Below are positions 34,014-46,982 of a stretch of 64,000 nucleotides of DNA, piece after piece; within the stretch, counting starts at the first letter, position 1; every line of letters starts with the position of its first letter. Where the stretch lies: positions 12,552,213 through 12,616,212 of the forward strand of contig JAJEKV010000038.1 in assembly GCA_021234155.1 (NCBI GenBank), written 5' to 3'. A program made the position numbers and the translations under genes. The stretch is from Isoetes taiwanensis (lineage: Eukaryota > Streptophyta > Lycopodiopsida > Isoetales > Isoetaceae). The notes below the pieces were generated by a model. The model was given only the letters and a program-made list of their open reading frames with translations. It searched no databases and was not told the origin of the DNA.

Positions 34014-34950
34014 TTAAAATTTTAGCAATGTTGCTTTAGATTTGTAACAGAAAAGCAAGTAACAGAAAAGCAAATGTTACTTTAGGTTTGTTACTCACGT
34101 TTCTGTAAAAGCAAGTAACAAAAACTGTACTTTGTTGTTCAGTTAGTAAAAAGTTCACTATTTGTGAAATAATTTGTGCACAGATTTGACATCAAGAGTC
34201 ACTGTCATGCAAGGAGTCATTGTATTGCACTCTTCTAAAGGTTTAACAGGGATCTTTAAGTTTGTAGCATTGTTACTGGAATGTTTGTAACAGAAAAGCA
34301 AGTAAAAAAAAACAATGTTACTTTAGGCTAGTTACTTGTCTGTTCTGTAATACCAAGTAACAGAAAATGTACTTTGTCACAATGCACATTTCAATACACA
34401 TTTCAATGCCACAATGCACAATGTAGAATTCACAACTCACAATTCACAATACACATTATATCCAACTCAATATTATGTGAACATAACATGCAAATATAGC
34501 TCTACATACACATACCTGTTTCACATATAAAATCTGTTTTCCAACCTCTAGTTTATCATCAGCATACAAGAAATTGAGTTCACAAACAAAGTAATGTGTG
34601 CTTAAGTTTGCACCATTTGCTAAAAACAGCAATTAATGTCCTCGTGTTACACAGCAGAAAGTGAGAACAAGAAAACTTTGATTATTTCAACCATGTAACA
34701 TTGCTGCTCATTATGCATAACAGATGTATGCATTATGTACCAATTATTTAGCAAAACTCAATCTGCATTTACTTGTTCCAAATTCTGGAATATGACATGT
34801 CGAATTTGATCCCCTTCTTTCTTCATCTTTTTGTTCATTACCTCAGTCTCATAATATTCAATTTCAGGAATATCAGGTTGCAATGGCAAGTAATCCAGCT
34901 GAAGATCTTGCATGATACAAAAGTTCCACAAGACACAAGTAGCATGGATT
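34014..34950. other. AT-rich spacer with duplicated GTAACAGAAAAGCAAGTAAC segment
   Basis: No gene. Two related copies of about 95 bases, near 34040-34135 and 34285-34375, contain TTTGTAACAGAAAAGCAAGT, TGTTACTTTAGG and GTTACT. Both directions of the motif occur, so weak hairpins are possible. CACAATGCACA-type short repeats follow at 34378-34450. Confidence 0.5.
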
Positions 34951-35500
34951 TTTTTTTTTTTTGAAAGTAAGAGTTGGTTTTATCATTAATTATGAAATCT
35001 CAAAATACATAGCAAAGGTATGCTTTTATGAAAAGCATATCAAAAATATAGTCAAATCCAGCAATTGATAACTGAGCGCAAACAGAGTGCAAAATGAGGT
35101 CTGCACTTTAGGAAGTAGATCAAACAGCAGTCACCCGTAGGAGAATGTAGTGAAAGTAGGTAAATAGTAATTCGCTTTCCCGGAACTGAAGATTGTAGAA
35201 GATTCTCGAAGGATTATGAACCTGCCAAATAATCCACCAAAAAGTAAAACGTAACTAAATTAAATAAAAGCCGATGATATGCTTCTTGATTTGCGTGCCG
35301 GATGGCGGGGGAGTTCAAAGAGTGATCTGAAAAGTAAGAGTTGAAGTAGGCATTAAAGGCATCTGTGGATCCAAAGAAGTATTGAACAAGGGGCCAATCA
35401 TTATAGTAGCAGAGTCGAAACATATCCTTGTCCTCAAGAAGAATTAGCAGTGATCCATATAGATCAACCCATTAACTTATGGTCGTAATATAGTGTTCTA
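34951..35500 (-). mobile_element. A-tailed retroposed sequence, minus strand
   Basis: A T run at 34949-34963 followed by TGAAAGTAAGAGTTGG marks a poly(A) tail on the minus strand. Inward lies a minus-strand open stretch at 35214-35423 with TDAFNAYFNSYFSDHSLNS, which I do not recognise. It could be a truncated LINE or a processed copy of a host transcript. Its right boundary against the Harbinger remnant is uncertain, and no target duplication was found. Confidence 0.35.
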
Positions 35501-35533
35501 TATCTTGAGAGTTGAGCTTACGTGAAAATTCGG

Positions 35534-36528
35534 TTATTGGTGATAGGAATTTCCACAAGAGGAGGATCTGGATGACCTCCCTGCATGGATTATTTTGGCT
35601 GCTCTACCAACATGGATAGGCAATGCCTTTAAAATTCTGAATTTTTCTTTTATGATACCAAAACCATTTTCTACACACACTCTACCTCTGCAGATCCTTT
35701 TATTAAATCTGCCATAGGCTCCCTTTCCATCAGGGAAAACTTTAATTAGAAATCTTCGAGAGGGATATGCTGAATCCCCAAGCAGCATTTGTGGAATTGT
35801 AACAACCACCTCGATGAGTCATTTGATACGACTAATCTTTTTACCGGTCATCCGAACGGAAGGCTCTTGCATAACTGTTTATCGCCAACCTCTTGTATAA
35901 CAAACTTTTCTTGAATTGATTTGCATCATGCACAGAACCAGTCCTATTTACACAAACATTAATAAAGAGTCTTTGGTGAGTAACCACACCTTGCATAAGG
36001 CAGGAATGTCTTTTGTGCCTGGAATAATAGTCATCACCCTTGTCTTTGCTCCATGGTTTTACGTACAAATATATATGAGATCCATCAATGACCAAATATA
36101 TTTGGTATACACGTTGCATCTTCAAAATCTTTGTTTATGTCCAACAATCTTTGGCCTGTTGGTAAAGCAATGAACCTCTTGTAAAGCATAGTCTTGGATG
36201 CCAAGACCTACATGCAGGGGTTTCTCACCATGTGCTAAGAAATAAGGCACCATGGCCACTTTGCTTTCCACAGGATCAACAGCGGTCCGACCTTCATTCC
36301 GTGTAATTATATAAGGCACAATTAGGCCAACTAAATTCTCAAATGCAGCCCTCTTCATCCGATAGAACTGGTGCCACATATCATCCTCAAAAGAGGGGAG
36401 GCAATTCCAAGCGTGATTATCAATGCTGTCCCACTGTGTTGTCTGCCTTGGACATACCCAAAATCTTCGAGGAGGCCTCCTTAATCTCGAACAAGCTGCT
36501 AGGAAGAGTGTGGATGCTGCACACATGT
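35534..36528 (-). pseudogene. PIF/Harbinger DDE transposase, broken
   Basis: Harbinger transposases cut and paste DNA elements with a D-D-E nuclease. Three blocks read in order on the minus strand. The N-part (36122-36500) has FEDDMWHQFYRMKRAAFENL and VAMVPYFLAHGEKPLHVGLG. The second block (35841-36125) has VIDGSHIYLYVKPWS (first catalytic D), YYSRHKRHSCLMQGVV and GSVHDANQFKKS (second D). The third (35534-35809) has LLGDSAYPSRRFLIKVFPDG and FNKRICRGRVCVENGFGIIK (E). Frames shift near 36122 and 35830, and the C-terminal LHNF-type motif is lost. Plant family members have about 350-450 residues, so most of the domain is present. The N-terminus runs straight into satellite and LTR sequence. No terminal inverted repeats were found. 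Confidence 0.85.
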
Positions 36529-36559
36529 AATTGTTGGAGCCTAGGTGGCATGTTGGAGC
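36529..36559 (-). repeat. Satellite remnant left of element 2
   Basis: TTGTTGGAGCCTAGGTGGCA followed by TGTTGGAGC is the reverse complement of satellite units A and B, about 1.6 units. It lies between the Harbinger remnant and the LTR and continues across the element at 47558-47632. Confidence 0.85.
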
Positions 36560-37141
36560 TGTTTGGGGTCTGGGTTCGGGAACTCCTGGAAGACAGCCCT
36601 CTGTGAGGACCCGTGGATCTAACAGGAGAGTCCGGGGGACTATGTCACGCGGGATTTGCTGAAAGAGAAAAAAAGGAAGAGAACAGAACAAATGAAAGAA
36701 AGATGATAAGCTTCCTTGATATCAATGATGAAAATACATGAGCTCTCGAAATAGAGAGAAAACTGAAAGGAGACAAGACTCAAAACTCATCTAAAAACTT
36801 ATGAGCTAACTCTACTCATATATATAGTACAATGGCCTTGGGCCCAATATAGACACTCGACCGATCTCGGTGCCGACTCTCGGAAGGAGACCCGATTCTT
36901 GAGGAATGTTGGCGGTGCCTCTTGAAGTGCCTAGAATCACGCCTGGACGCCGACGCTGAAGTGCGATGTCGGTCACTTGTCTGAGCTGGGCGCCTCTTGA
37001 CGGAGCCAAAGGCTTTGATCAAGGTGGGCCGCTTAGTCTTACGTGGAGGCTTGGATGTCCGACCCGCGGGTTGTCGAGGATCTTTGAGCTTGACCCGTCC
37101 GACGTATGCATGAATAGTCTGTGCAGGAGGCACGGGACTAA
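36560..37141 (-). repeat. 3' LTR of element 2, with adjoining polypurine tract
   Basis: Plus-strand text runs from TGTTTGGGGTC at 36560 to GGGACTAA at 37141. The last two bases expected (CA) are missing next to the purine tract (minus strand GGTGGGGGGGAG at 37153-37142). TATA box near 36818-36828. The stretch 36690-36840 matches the other LTRs almost perfectly. Confidence 0.9.
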
Positions 37142-37219
37142 CTCCCCCCCACCAAACGACACTCGAGTGAAGAAAAAGGAGGAAGCGCCGGGGGGGGAAG
37201 CCATCACCGAAAGTGATCC

Positions 37220-40112
37220 TCACGGGAGTGAGGACTCCGCTCCATTATGGTACCGGGCTGATGAGATCTTGGCGTGATTGAAGAGCTTGAGGTGTGTCTT
37301 GGCCAAGGGCGGGATCAGCATCAATAAGAAAACGAGCGCGTACCATGTCTTCAAGTGCGGCCGTGGGCGCTCAAGAAATAAAATCGCGACACTCCATGAG
37401 GAGGGGTCTGAAGGCCAAAAGCACCGACGGCATTTGATTGTAGTGAAAAATGGGGACGCCGCCGATTTAAGGAGCCGAGCAAAATGCATTTGAGGGCAGC
37501 ATAAAATCCCCTTTGAAGATGGACCCGTAAGGATCGGTGAGGTGGAGGCGTTACGCAAGAAGGTGTTGAGACCATGAAGCGCATCCGCGGGCATTTTGCC
37601 AACCACGCCATTAGCAATGTAGATCCAATTTGTGGTGTTGTCCGAGTAGCACCTTCTTCCCAATGTGATCGGCGAACAAAACGTGGATCCCACCGGAGAT
37701 CCGTCGAGATCTGAGGTGGTGTCCAGCCTGCATGACCATCCATGACCTTGGTCCAAAAAGGAAGGCGCCAATCAGAAGTCAGGAACCTGGGGCGTGGAGG
37801 TACACCCAGGGAAGCATAGGGAGAAGGAACCATGCCCGTGGGCGTGGGTTGCTGAGCAGTCTCCCTGAATTGACTGACAAGATCTGGATCAAGTGCCTGA
37901 CACCAGCGATCCCAAAGAGAAGCAGAGAGCTGAGAGTTGACAGAGGGCTATCCCATCCCGTAGGGGCCGAGTCTTGCTATCCAACGAGCAGAATCGATTG
38001 TAACCCGAGGTGTGCATATAGACTTGTGCATAGGGAAGATCTTGGGATGTCCTAGATACTTCCTTATTTGTTGCAGCGCTTCCGCTTGCCAGAGAGATAA
38101 ATGATTGGCAAGCTCAGGCATGTACTCCTGATGAAAAGTTTTGGTCTGAGCAGGATCCGCAAGATATGGATTGTTATCCTGAAGCACCCATTGCGCAGTG
38201 GGGTCACCCTGGAACAGCTGGCGTGGCCCATTGCCAAAATTTTCCTGTGTATCACCCAGATAGAAATCATGAAAGATATAAGCCATGGGCTGAACCACGC
38301 GGAAAGTGAGAAAGTCGGGATCGGCACAGTGTATGAGATCAAAGACAACAAGGGCACAACACAACCCTTTGTCTTCAATGGAGAGTTCTGGCCAAATCCA
38401 GAAAAAATCACCTTTGCTTTCGATGGGATATCCACAGGGCCATCAGCTGCGTGCCACTTTGAAAGGAAGAGGTGGCGTCGAGCAACCACATAATCATGAT
38501 AGCAGGAGGGAGCTGGGAAGTCCACCGGCGTGCTGCGGAAGAATTGAAGTCACGAGCGTCCAAGTTTGGTTTGAGCCTCATCGTGATTTGAATAGCTTGC
38601 TGCAGCCGTTGTTGTCGAGATCACGGATCCTATTGTCCTTTTCAAGTAGGAGGCGTGGCCCGGTCCTGGACCCGCTTCGGAGAAGGATTGACTGGGAGGA
38701 AGATTTCCCGGTGTATTGAGACGGCACGGCAATCTCCGGCCATCGAGTATTTTCTGTTCCTCGCACCTCTGTCAGGTGATCTTGAAGAGAGGTGATCCGA
38801 GAGGTCCGTGTAGAAAGCCGAGTCGTCGGGGGAGGCAACTTGAGCATCTCGGGCTGAAAGATTTTGAACTTGAGTCTGGGAAGTTTTCGCCACGCTTCTG
38901 AGTACAAGGCATTGAGTTTAGCAATATCTTCATCCTTGGTACTTTGAGAGCAGCTTTGGACTTGTTGTGCTCCAATAGAGTCTGAATTTCGGTTCGAGCT
39001 TTGTTCTCCGGCTGATCTAGCGAGTTGGCCCGACTTGAGCTTGTGTACTCTTGAGATCCATGAGCCCGTGTGAGAGCTTCATGCTTGTCTTGAAGTTTGG
39101 TCTCAAAGTTGCAACTTGGGCAGTTGCAGACTTGAAGGTCTTGTGTACGCATGACGGAGGCCTCTAGTGCGTTGAACCCGGCTCATAAGAGCGCCTTGGG
39201 ATTCCTGTAACTTAAGTGCAGCGGCTTTGAGCATCCGGCTGATCTTGATACAACAACCGACGAGGGTGTTGTGGTGGTGGAATTGGCATTTGCACAGTGT
39301 GGGAGGTTTGTGAAAAATGGTGTGAAGTGGATGGTGTAGCGGAGGAAGAGGCGGTGACATGAGTGTGACTGTGGTCATGACGGGGGAAGATGGGCGTGAT
39401 GTGCCAACTTGGTGATTGACCGAAGGGAGGGCCTGAGTGGAAGTATGAGAATTTGGTGGTGTGGGAGGGAAGTAATGACGGATGAGGGCTTGAAAATGCC
39501 CTCCCGTAAACTTCAGAAATGGAAGTGGTACCCTCCGGCAAGGTCCATTTCTTGGAGAAGACGATAGAACATCATTTGGGGCCAATCTATGTGGTGCTTG
39601 GAGTGTGTAGCGAAGGACCGGGTTATAGAAAGGCTTATTGATATGGGTGTTCTTGATAGAATACCCAAAGGAATTTCGCTCACAAAAATTTTACAAAGGT
39701 CTCATGAGGCTTGTCGATATTGGTCGACGATGGACATTGGCGTGATAAGCGGGTGCACCAAACTCTGTGACATCAATATCCCGTATGAGACCATGATACA
39801 CAAGGAGGTGTGCAAGGGAATATGAAATACCTCAGAAATCAAGTGTTGAGTCAATGAAATAGTGGTGCCATCGACCCGCATGGGTATGTACCCTGCGGGC
39901 TGTTAACAATATGGCGATGAACTGCTGCGAATCGGGGGTGATTTGGAGCCGGAAGTTCCATTTGAAAAAATCATTAAAGCTGGTGTCGTTCAGCAACGCG
40001 TCTTTATTGGGGCCAACAAGGGCTTCGAGGAAAGTGCGTCAAGAAGGATACGGATGCAAAAGGGCGGATCCGGGAGCATAGCTTGAAGTGTAGAAAATCT
40101 TGGGGCAGCCAT
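37220..40112 (-). pseudogene. Extra 3' coding region of element 2, unknown function
   Basis: The start is ATG at 40112-40110, giving MAAPRFSTLQA, matching element 1. The conserved C-part is better preserved here: DYVVARRHLFLSKWHAADG at about 38470, QYMPELANHLSLWQ-like and ALQQIRKYLGHPKIFPMHKS at about 38010-38110. RFLTSDWRLPFWTKVMDGHA and DLRWDPRFVRRSHWEEGAT fall at 37680-37790. A helical stretch with RTEIQTLLEHNKSKAALK lies near 38930-38990, and a Pro/His-rich linker at 39270-39480. The end is near 37220. Conservation of start, order and end between two copies, despite frame damage, supports one long protein of about 960-980 residues. Pfam-level identity unknown; an ATHILA or plant-transposon-protein domain is possible but unproven. 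Confidence 0.65.
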
Positions 40113-41150
40113 GAGAATGATTTGCGAAACGAAAGAGATGCCCAAAGCGGGAAGGCTAAAGTCGAGCCGCAATGGAGGATGAAGGCGCATGGAACGAAAA
40201 GGTTTTTGTTAGGGCGCATAACGGAGGTGAAGAGGTATGAAGAGTGCTAAACGGGGAACCGTTGATGATGCAGGTGTGGCAAGAGATGCTAAGAAGGGAT
40301 TGAGAGGCAAAATTTGGCTAAGTCCCCAAAAAACGTAAGGGAGAAGCAATGGACGGTGAGGATGAGGCGTGAAAGAAAGATCGGATGTGATGATGGCAAA
40401 GGACACCCATTAATGTTCGGGCGTGAAAAGAAGGAATGACATTCAATGCCGGGCAACTTCGAAGTGGGATATCATTAAAAGGAATGTGTCGGAAGGTACC
40501 ATGGCTAGATATGCGGCGGAAGAACGATTCTCTTTTTAGAAAAAACCTTGCATTGCAACCACGTTGGTGATTTGTGTGATTGGTCCCGCCGACAAGGAGG
40601 TCCTCGGTTGGCTATATAAGGCGAACCGAGAGAAACGAAGGCATCGATGGGCTCGGTATGAGCTGCTGCCGGTTTGAGCGAAGATTGCACCATGCCTTGG
40701 AACCGCCGAGTGGATCACTTGTAAGATGAATATGCTCGGATCTCTCGGCGCTGCCACAAACCGGGTGGCATTCGTGATGGGCGGCTGGTGTGCCGGGATG
40801 GCTGAACATCCCGACCTAAGACCAAGCGGGATGGAGGTGGTTCTCGCACCTTATTTGGGATCCGGAGCGTAACCTCTACCATCTCCTCAAGATCACCCTC
40901 GCCCAACCCGGGTAGAGGGTTTTTCCTCTTAGGACTTAGTAGATAGGGCTCGAGTCTTTTTTTGTATATAGGGCGGCGCCCATATATGAAATAGCCGGTG
41001 CGCCCACATTTTTAAAAAAATTCTCCACTATAATATAATCTACAGCCTTTCTAGTCACTGCGGGTGTTTGATTCGAACTGTCTCGTGTTGGGATGTTCAC
41101 TTTCTCTGTGCTGAAATGTTTTGAGGCGAAAACCATTAACTAATGTAGGT
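40113..41150 (-). promoter_or_regulatory. Leader with conserved TATA box, element 2
   Basis: The plus text TTTGTATATAGGGCGGCG at 40961-40978 is the complement of the conserved CGCC(C)TATATACAAA block. It is followed on the minus strand by CTCGAGCCCTATCTACTAAG and AAAAACCCTC, as in element 1. The rest of the leader (about 40113-40900) diverges in frame between the copies, which argues against coding. Confidence 0.5.
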
Positions 41151-41159
41151 AATGGAGTG

Positions 41160-44100
41160 CCATCTAATTCAAATGAAGTTGGAAAACACTTGGTCTAACC
41201 ACTTGAACAATTTGATAAGGGCCAAGCCAACTAAACTTGAGTTTACAGGAAAATTTTGTACTCGAATCATAAAGAAGAACCAAATCTCCTTGTTTGAATG
41301 TTTTTGTCTTCAAACGCTTGTCATGTAAAGATTTTTGCAACTGTTGTCCATGAAGAACACTAATATAAGCATCCCCGAAGTTCATCCAACCATTCTAATT
41401 GATAGACCCGTTCTTTGAGAGCGGTGGTGGATTATGAGCGTGAGCAGTTGAAACCGGAGTGTTGGAAGAATGAATTCAAAGGGCATGAGAGCTTCGACCA
41501 CCATAAACCAATTTAAAAGGAGTGTGACCCGTAGCAATCTTGAAACAAGTATTGTAGGCCCAAAGAACGTAGGAAGTTTTGTCACGCCAATGCATGCGGG
41601 AAGCGTCACAAATTTTCTTGAGAATGGTGACGAGAGTTTTGTTGGTGCTTTCGCCAACCCATTGCCTTGAGGATAGTAAGGTGTGCTCTTGTGATGATGT
41701 ATCAAGAGATAATCACTCTTTGATAGTATGATTGATGAAATGAACACCACGCGATCACCCATTTCCCGTAGGGGCGTGAATCGCGTGATGATTTGTTGAT
41801 AGAGGTTCACGGCCGTGCTTGCAGCAAATGTTGTTGTGCGGAAGTGCACAAGCTTCCGCCCATTTGGTGGCGAGTCGTGTGAGAAAGATGTATCCGCACG
41901 AAAGTGTGCCGCTACGGAGGGTCTATAGGTCCCACAAAGTCCATTCCCCATTTCTTTGAAGGGAAGTGGCGGGCTTAATGGCGGCCAAGGGAAGAGCGTC
42001 CACGGGCGTGGGGCGCCCCACCACCGGCAAGCGTCACACGCAAGGGCGTTGGTGAGCATCTTTGAAGAGCGTGGGCCAATAATACCCTAAGAAGAAGAAT
42101 TTTGCGTCTTGCGTGGTGTCACCATGAAAATGACCACCACCGGAGCCCTTGATGACTTCTCGAACAATGTCCGGAACTTCATGAGGGAGAACACGGCCGA
42201 AGGATGGTGTCCTTACCTTTTGTAGAGATGTCCGGCAACCATGGTGTAGTCACGGACCTCTCGGGAGAAAATTGATGGCGACAGGATTGTCGCCTTGGTG
42301 AGAGAGCGTCTCATCTTACGGTGGAAGAGCACCGTGAGGGAGGTGGCAAAATCATGGAACCAATGTGGTGTTAGGTGACTAAAAAGTTGAGCATCGGAAA
42401 AGGCGTGCCCGAGACTCTGTTATGGATCATCCGCGGTGGATGCGTGAAAGATAATCGGAACAACATGAGATTTTGCCGGCCTTATGAGCGATTTCAAAAG
42501 GAGCAAATTTTGGAGAAGAAGGACCCAACGAGCAATGCGCAACGGGTGGGCGTGGATTTGTTGATCAAATAGAGAAGTGCTTGGTGGTCCACAAAGAACT
42601 TGATTTGGCGCCAAAAGGTAATGACGGGCGTTGGACACGTAAAAATGAGACCCAAAGCTTCACGCCCGTAAGCGGAATAGTTCTTTCGCCAGTAATTGAG
42701 TTTTCGGCCGCATAGCGATTTGGTTTATCGGTAAGCGATCATATTCTTGAGAAAGAACAGCTCAATAGCAAACGCCGGTGACATCGACATGAGCGTGAAA
42801 GGGCTTGTCCCATTGAGGAGGAACAAGTACCGGATTGCCTGAGTAAGCAAAAGCTTCACCGTTGGAAGCGGCTTCACCTGGGAATTCCAAGCCCGGTGGA
42901 TTAAAATCACCGTGAGTTTATGAATGGATCTCGCAATGGTCGCCACCCGGTATGAAGGTGGAGTAATAATTGACCTTTCCTAGGAAAGAGCGTGTCTCTT
43001 TGATATTGGCCGGTGCTTGAGCTTTTAGCACACAAGCGATTTTGGCGGGGATCAGTGGTGATTCCCGCTGCGACAACATGGCCTAACAACACCGTAGTGA
43101 CTTAAAAAGGTGCATTTCTCAGATTGAGACTAATGCGGACTCATCACATTTCGAAAGACGAAGTTCAATTTATCCAAATGGTCAGCCATGGAACTCTGAG
43201 GCGCGAGAAGTCATCTTGAAAAATTTGCAAGAAGGGATTTTCCTTCATGAAATCATGAAAAGCGGAGAGCATGATGCGTTGAAATGTTGAAGGAGAGTTG
43301 GATAATCAAAAGGAACCACCTTGTAGGCAAAAGTGCCCCACGGGTGGTGAAAGTGGTCTTGAGTTGATCAGATTCTTTGATGGAGATTTGATTGTAGCCG
43401 GAGAAACCATCCATAAAGGAGTACATCTCATGTCCACCACTTCTTCCGAACTTTGGTCTCGTGAAGGAAGTGGAAAATGATCACGCCCGTGGCCCGATTG
43501 AGTTTCCGATAGTCTACTGCACGCCGATCTTACCATTGTGCTTAAGGGCAATGGCGATAGGGCTCACCCATTGAGAATGTTTGACCTCATAGATCAAACC
43601 GCATTGTAGCGAGTTTGTCAATTTCCGCCTTGACGCGATCCACGGTAATTAGGGTTGAGCTTTGATCGCCGTTGCTGTTAATCGGTCGTGCATGGATTTG
43701 GTAGGAATGGTGAGTTCCCCAAGCTTTTGTTGATTCCCATGAGCATCTTTGTAACTCCAGCTTAAAATGTGTTTGAATTTTTTGAACAGCGTGGCCCTGA
43801 CGACGATAAGGATGGCGGAAGGTTTGCGACAATCTCGACGGGTTGATTGTTGCCAACATCCACAATTTCGACTTGAGGAGTCCCGAATATGGGTATGACG
43901 GTATCTTGGACAATGTGTGCGGGGAGGTTGGAGCATAACGGATCGTGTGCGTTCGCATTAATGGTAAAAAAGAGAGGTTGCTCGGTGTCATCTAGCGATT
44001 GGTTGCTTCATGCCGGCGTGTACATCGCCGGGGAGTTGGTGTGTCCGATATCGAAAAAGTGATCAACGCTGCGTTGGATTCGATTGCAAGGAGCGGGTAG

Positions 44101-45180
44101 GGGTCAAGCAAGGCAGCCATGCCTGGTCCCGATCAAGAGTCATTTCTCCCCAAGGATCAAGATATTAGGTTGGGATGACGAGAGGCGACGGGCAGGGTAG
44201 CCCGAACTTGATAAATATTCGAAAGGCCTTCTTGAATCGATTTCCGAGAGAGAGGGTTCCGCATTGTCAACGGAAATGATCCGCCCGCTTGCAAGTCCAT
44301 TGTGGCATTGAGATGACCATCTGTGATGACTAACCGGTCCGTGGCCCAAGAATGGATACTCTTTGCCCGGCGGGAGAAAGGGTCTCCCCACCAGCATTTC
44401 ATAGTCACGGATCTTCACACGACTTTCCAAACTCCAAATTCCATGGGAAAGCGGAGATCACCAATGTTGATGTGTAGAATAGGTGTGACGCCTTGAGGTC
44501 TCGTGATATGGCCATTAGCCAATTTGATGTCATATGGGGCACGAAAGAGTTGTGTGATGCCCATTTGTTTGCGGAGTTTGTCCGTGATGAGATTGACTGC
44601 ACTACCTCCATCGATTTGAACATGGTTGACTTGCTGATTTCCCACCGTTGCATGGACCGTGGGTGTAGAGGTAGCCACAGCCCCAACTAAAACAGTTGGG
44701 AGTGGTAACTGGTCCTTGAGAGCAGGACAGAGTTTTAAAATGGTTGCCAAGCTTAAAGGAATTTTGATCTTGGCAAGCTCCTCTTGAGTTCGAGAGGTAC
44801 ATGAGAAAAAGGATCTACTTGGTTCCACAAAGTGGAGTGCGGCGGGGGAAGCAGCAACTTCTTTGAGTAAGTCAACCCTACCGCTATATTGGGATATGTC
44901 TGAGAGCGTGGAGGTTGAGATGTTGAAGGTGGATCGTGTCTTTGTTGAGCTCGAGTGGTGGCATGAACATTTGCCAATGTGCGGCCTTCAGCTGCTTGCA
45001 TGAGATTCAAAATGCTTTGGCGAACTTTGGGCATGACATTTGGCATGAGCTTTTCTAAGTCAGGTGCAAAGTGAACCTTTTTTTCGTCCTCATGAGGAAG
45101 GGTGTCAATCGCAAAGGCGGGTTGCGTGTCCTTTGAATAATAGTCAAGGGGCGTGATGCCTTGGTGCTGGGCGTGGAAAC
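41160..45180 (-). pseudogene. pol of element 2: protease, RT, RNase H, integrase, frameshifted
   Basis: Linker with VHFAPDLEKLMPNVMPKVRQ at about 45060. Protease at 44550-44640 has VQIDGGSAVNLITDKLRKQ with the aspartate intact. RT (43180-43640): HSQWVSP, KMVRS and GFSGYNQIS regions and FQDDF at 43206-43220. RNase H (42370-42850): FVDHQALLYLI-type sequence near 42550-42600. Integrase (41470-42200): GDRVVFISSIIL and TPYYPQGNGLA. The catalytic Glu codon is displaced by one missing base in GCGAAAGC at about 41655. The C-terminal part has GDLVLLYDSSTK near 41280. The protein carries at least eight frame changes. The protease site is the best-preserved of the three elements. Confidence 0.85.
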
Positions 45181-46848
45181 TAGACCAACCCAATTTGGAC
45201 TACGGGGGAGGATTAAGTGCCCGAAAAATTTCCTCTTGGGCTTGTTGATCCACCGAGGTTGATTTGCCGGAGTGGTTGATAGCGTGATTGGCCGAGGCTC
45301 TTGGGGGCTTCTTGAGAAGCCGGTCGGGCCTTGTTTGCCATTAGCAAGCCGAGTTGGTAAGCCGTGGAGGCGGACCGATGTGGTTCGATTTTGTGCCGGG
45401 AAGCCGACCTGAACTTGTGGAAGTTGAGGGCACGCCGCGGTGGTATGACCCATTCTTGATGCTGATAGCACCGAGCTTTAGAAGGATCAAAAGGAGGACG
45501 CTGGTTGATCCCCGTGGTTGGTCATTGCTGTCGATAGAGTTGCGCGTGGGCTGCACCAAGAGGTGGTCACGATAGTGCGTTTGGGACCGAGGTGTGGTTT
45601 GTACTTGATAAACCATTTTGTTCTTGAACGGTGTGGGATGAGTGCGAGTGCACTCTTCCCGGGCATGATTGCACATGTTGCATCGCTTTGCAATGAGGCG
45701 GGCCATTGGTGGAGTTGCACTCATTGGCCAAATGGCCTTGATATTTGCAAATATGGCACCAGATTTGACTACTGCTACCGTGGATTAGCGTGTTGAGGCT
45801 GAACACCGTTTGTGGGAACATGGCGACAGTGGAATGAACGGGAGCTCTTGAAGAGCCTCGGGGAGGAAACATTGACGAGTGATTGACAGAATGATAGCCT
45901 GCTCCAAAGTTTTGGACGCAGGTATTCATCATGAGTCTAATAGCAGTGAGGAAGTCCTTGGAGAAACCAGACCAAAACTGGCTCTGTGTAGGGTACTCCT
46001 TGAGCTTCGAAAGCAGATCGTGAAGTCGATCCAAAAATCCCGGCGACTCTGCGGGCTCTTGTTGAAGTTCATTGAGTTGCTTGAGATGAAGTTGATCATC
46101 ATCCGTGGTCCCGTAATGAGACGTAAAAGCGGCAAGATTTCGGACCAGTCTTGTTTCCAATGGCTTTGTTGGACATGAGCCATTGATGAGGAGAGCCACG
46201 CAGCGATGTGGTGGAAAAGATGTGAAATTTCAGTTGAGGTTCGCGCGGCCCATTTAGGGACAGCTTAGAGCCTCAAATTCTTCCATGTGGGCCTGAGCAC
46301 TTTGGTCTAACGGTTTGCCTTTCGTGTTGCCAAAGGTGGATAAGTCGGTTCCGAGTCCGAAAAGGTAGATGAAAAAGTCTTTGGACTGAAATGGGATAGT
46401 GAGGATATTGAGGTTGAGGTGGATTGGGCATTGTGGCCCGACTTGGACCTCGATGAAGGGGCAGCTATGAGTTGGAGAAAACCGGCGCCGAGCATTGGTT
46501 TTGAGATCTGTGAAGGTTGTAAACAGGAAGAGAGGGGAAACGAGGGAAAGGATATTCCGGCAAAGCAAAGGAGACATGTGGATAGCCGTGCCCACCCGGG
46601 GAGATGATGGCTGCGAAGGAAGTGGCGATGGCCCCAAGAATGATGGATGTAGGCATGTTCAGTGGGGTATGAAAGTACGGTTGAGAAGGTTGAGCCAGAT
46701 AAGGCTCCCGATAATGATGAGGGATCGAGGTTGTGAGCAATGTTTGCACGGGGGGAACGGGACGAGATCGACACGAGGGGTGGGTGGCGCGACCGAGCCC
46801 TAGACCGAAGATGGCCTCCTCTATGTCATAAGCGGCAGATCCATACAT
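45181..46848 (-). pseudogene. gag of element 2, frameshifted
   Basis: The likely start is ATG 46848 (MYGSAAYDIEEAIFGLGLG). The Pro-rich N-part is followed by the core: a WKQDW motif near 46165, HYGTTDDDQLHLKQLNELQQ at about 46060-46130, and SKLKEYPTQSQF. The zinc region lies at 45660-45770 with WCHICKYQGHLANECNSTNG, then CNMC and a His/Ser cluster; a third knuckle ends GHTTAACPQLPQVQ near 45420. The layout matches element 1 motif for motif. Confidence 0.8.
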
Positions 46849-46960
46849 GTCGCGAACAGTTTCCGACGCCGATGGCGCCTCCAGCAGATGCCGTCGAAAG
46901 AAAGGAGTTCTTTCGCGTGAAATTGCGACGCATTATGGCACGTAAGAAAGTAGGGAGAAA

Positions 46961-46982
46961 ATCGAACCCGGCAGCGGCACAG
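46961..46982 (-). promoter_or_regulatory. Primer-binding site, tRNA-Asp-like, element 2
   Basis: The plus text ATCGAACCCGGCAGCGGCAC resembles the 3' end of plant tRNA-Asp (TCGATCCCCGGCAACGGCGC plus CA). The minus strand is therefore a plausible primer site next to the LTR. One or two bases at the CG-rich end are changed or missing. Confidence 0.65.
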
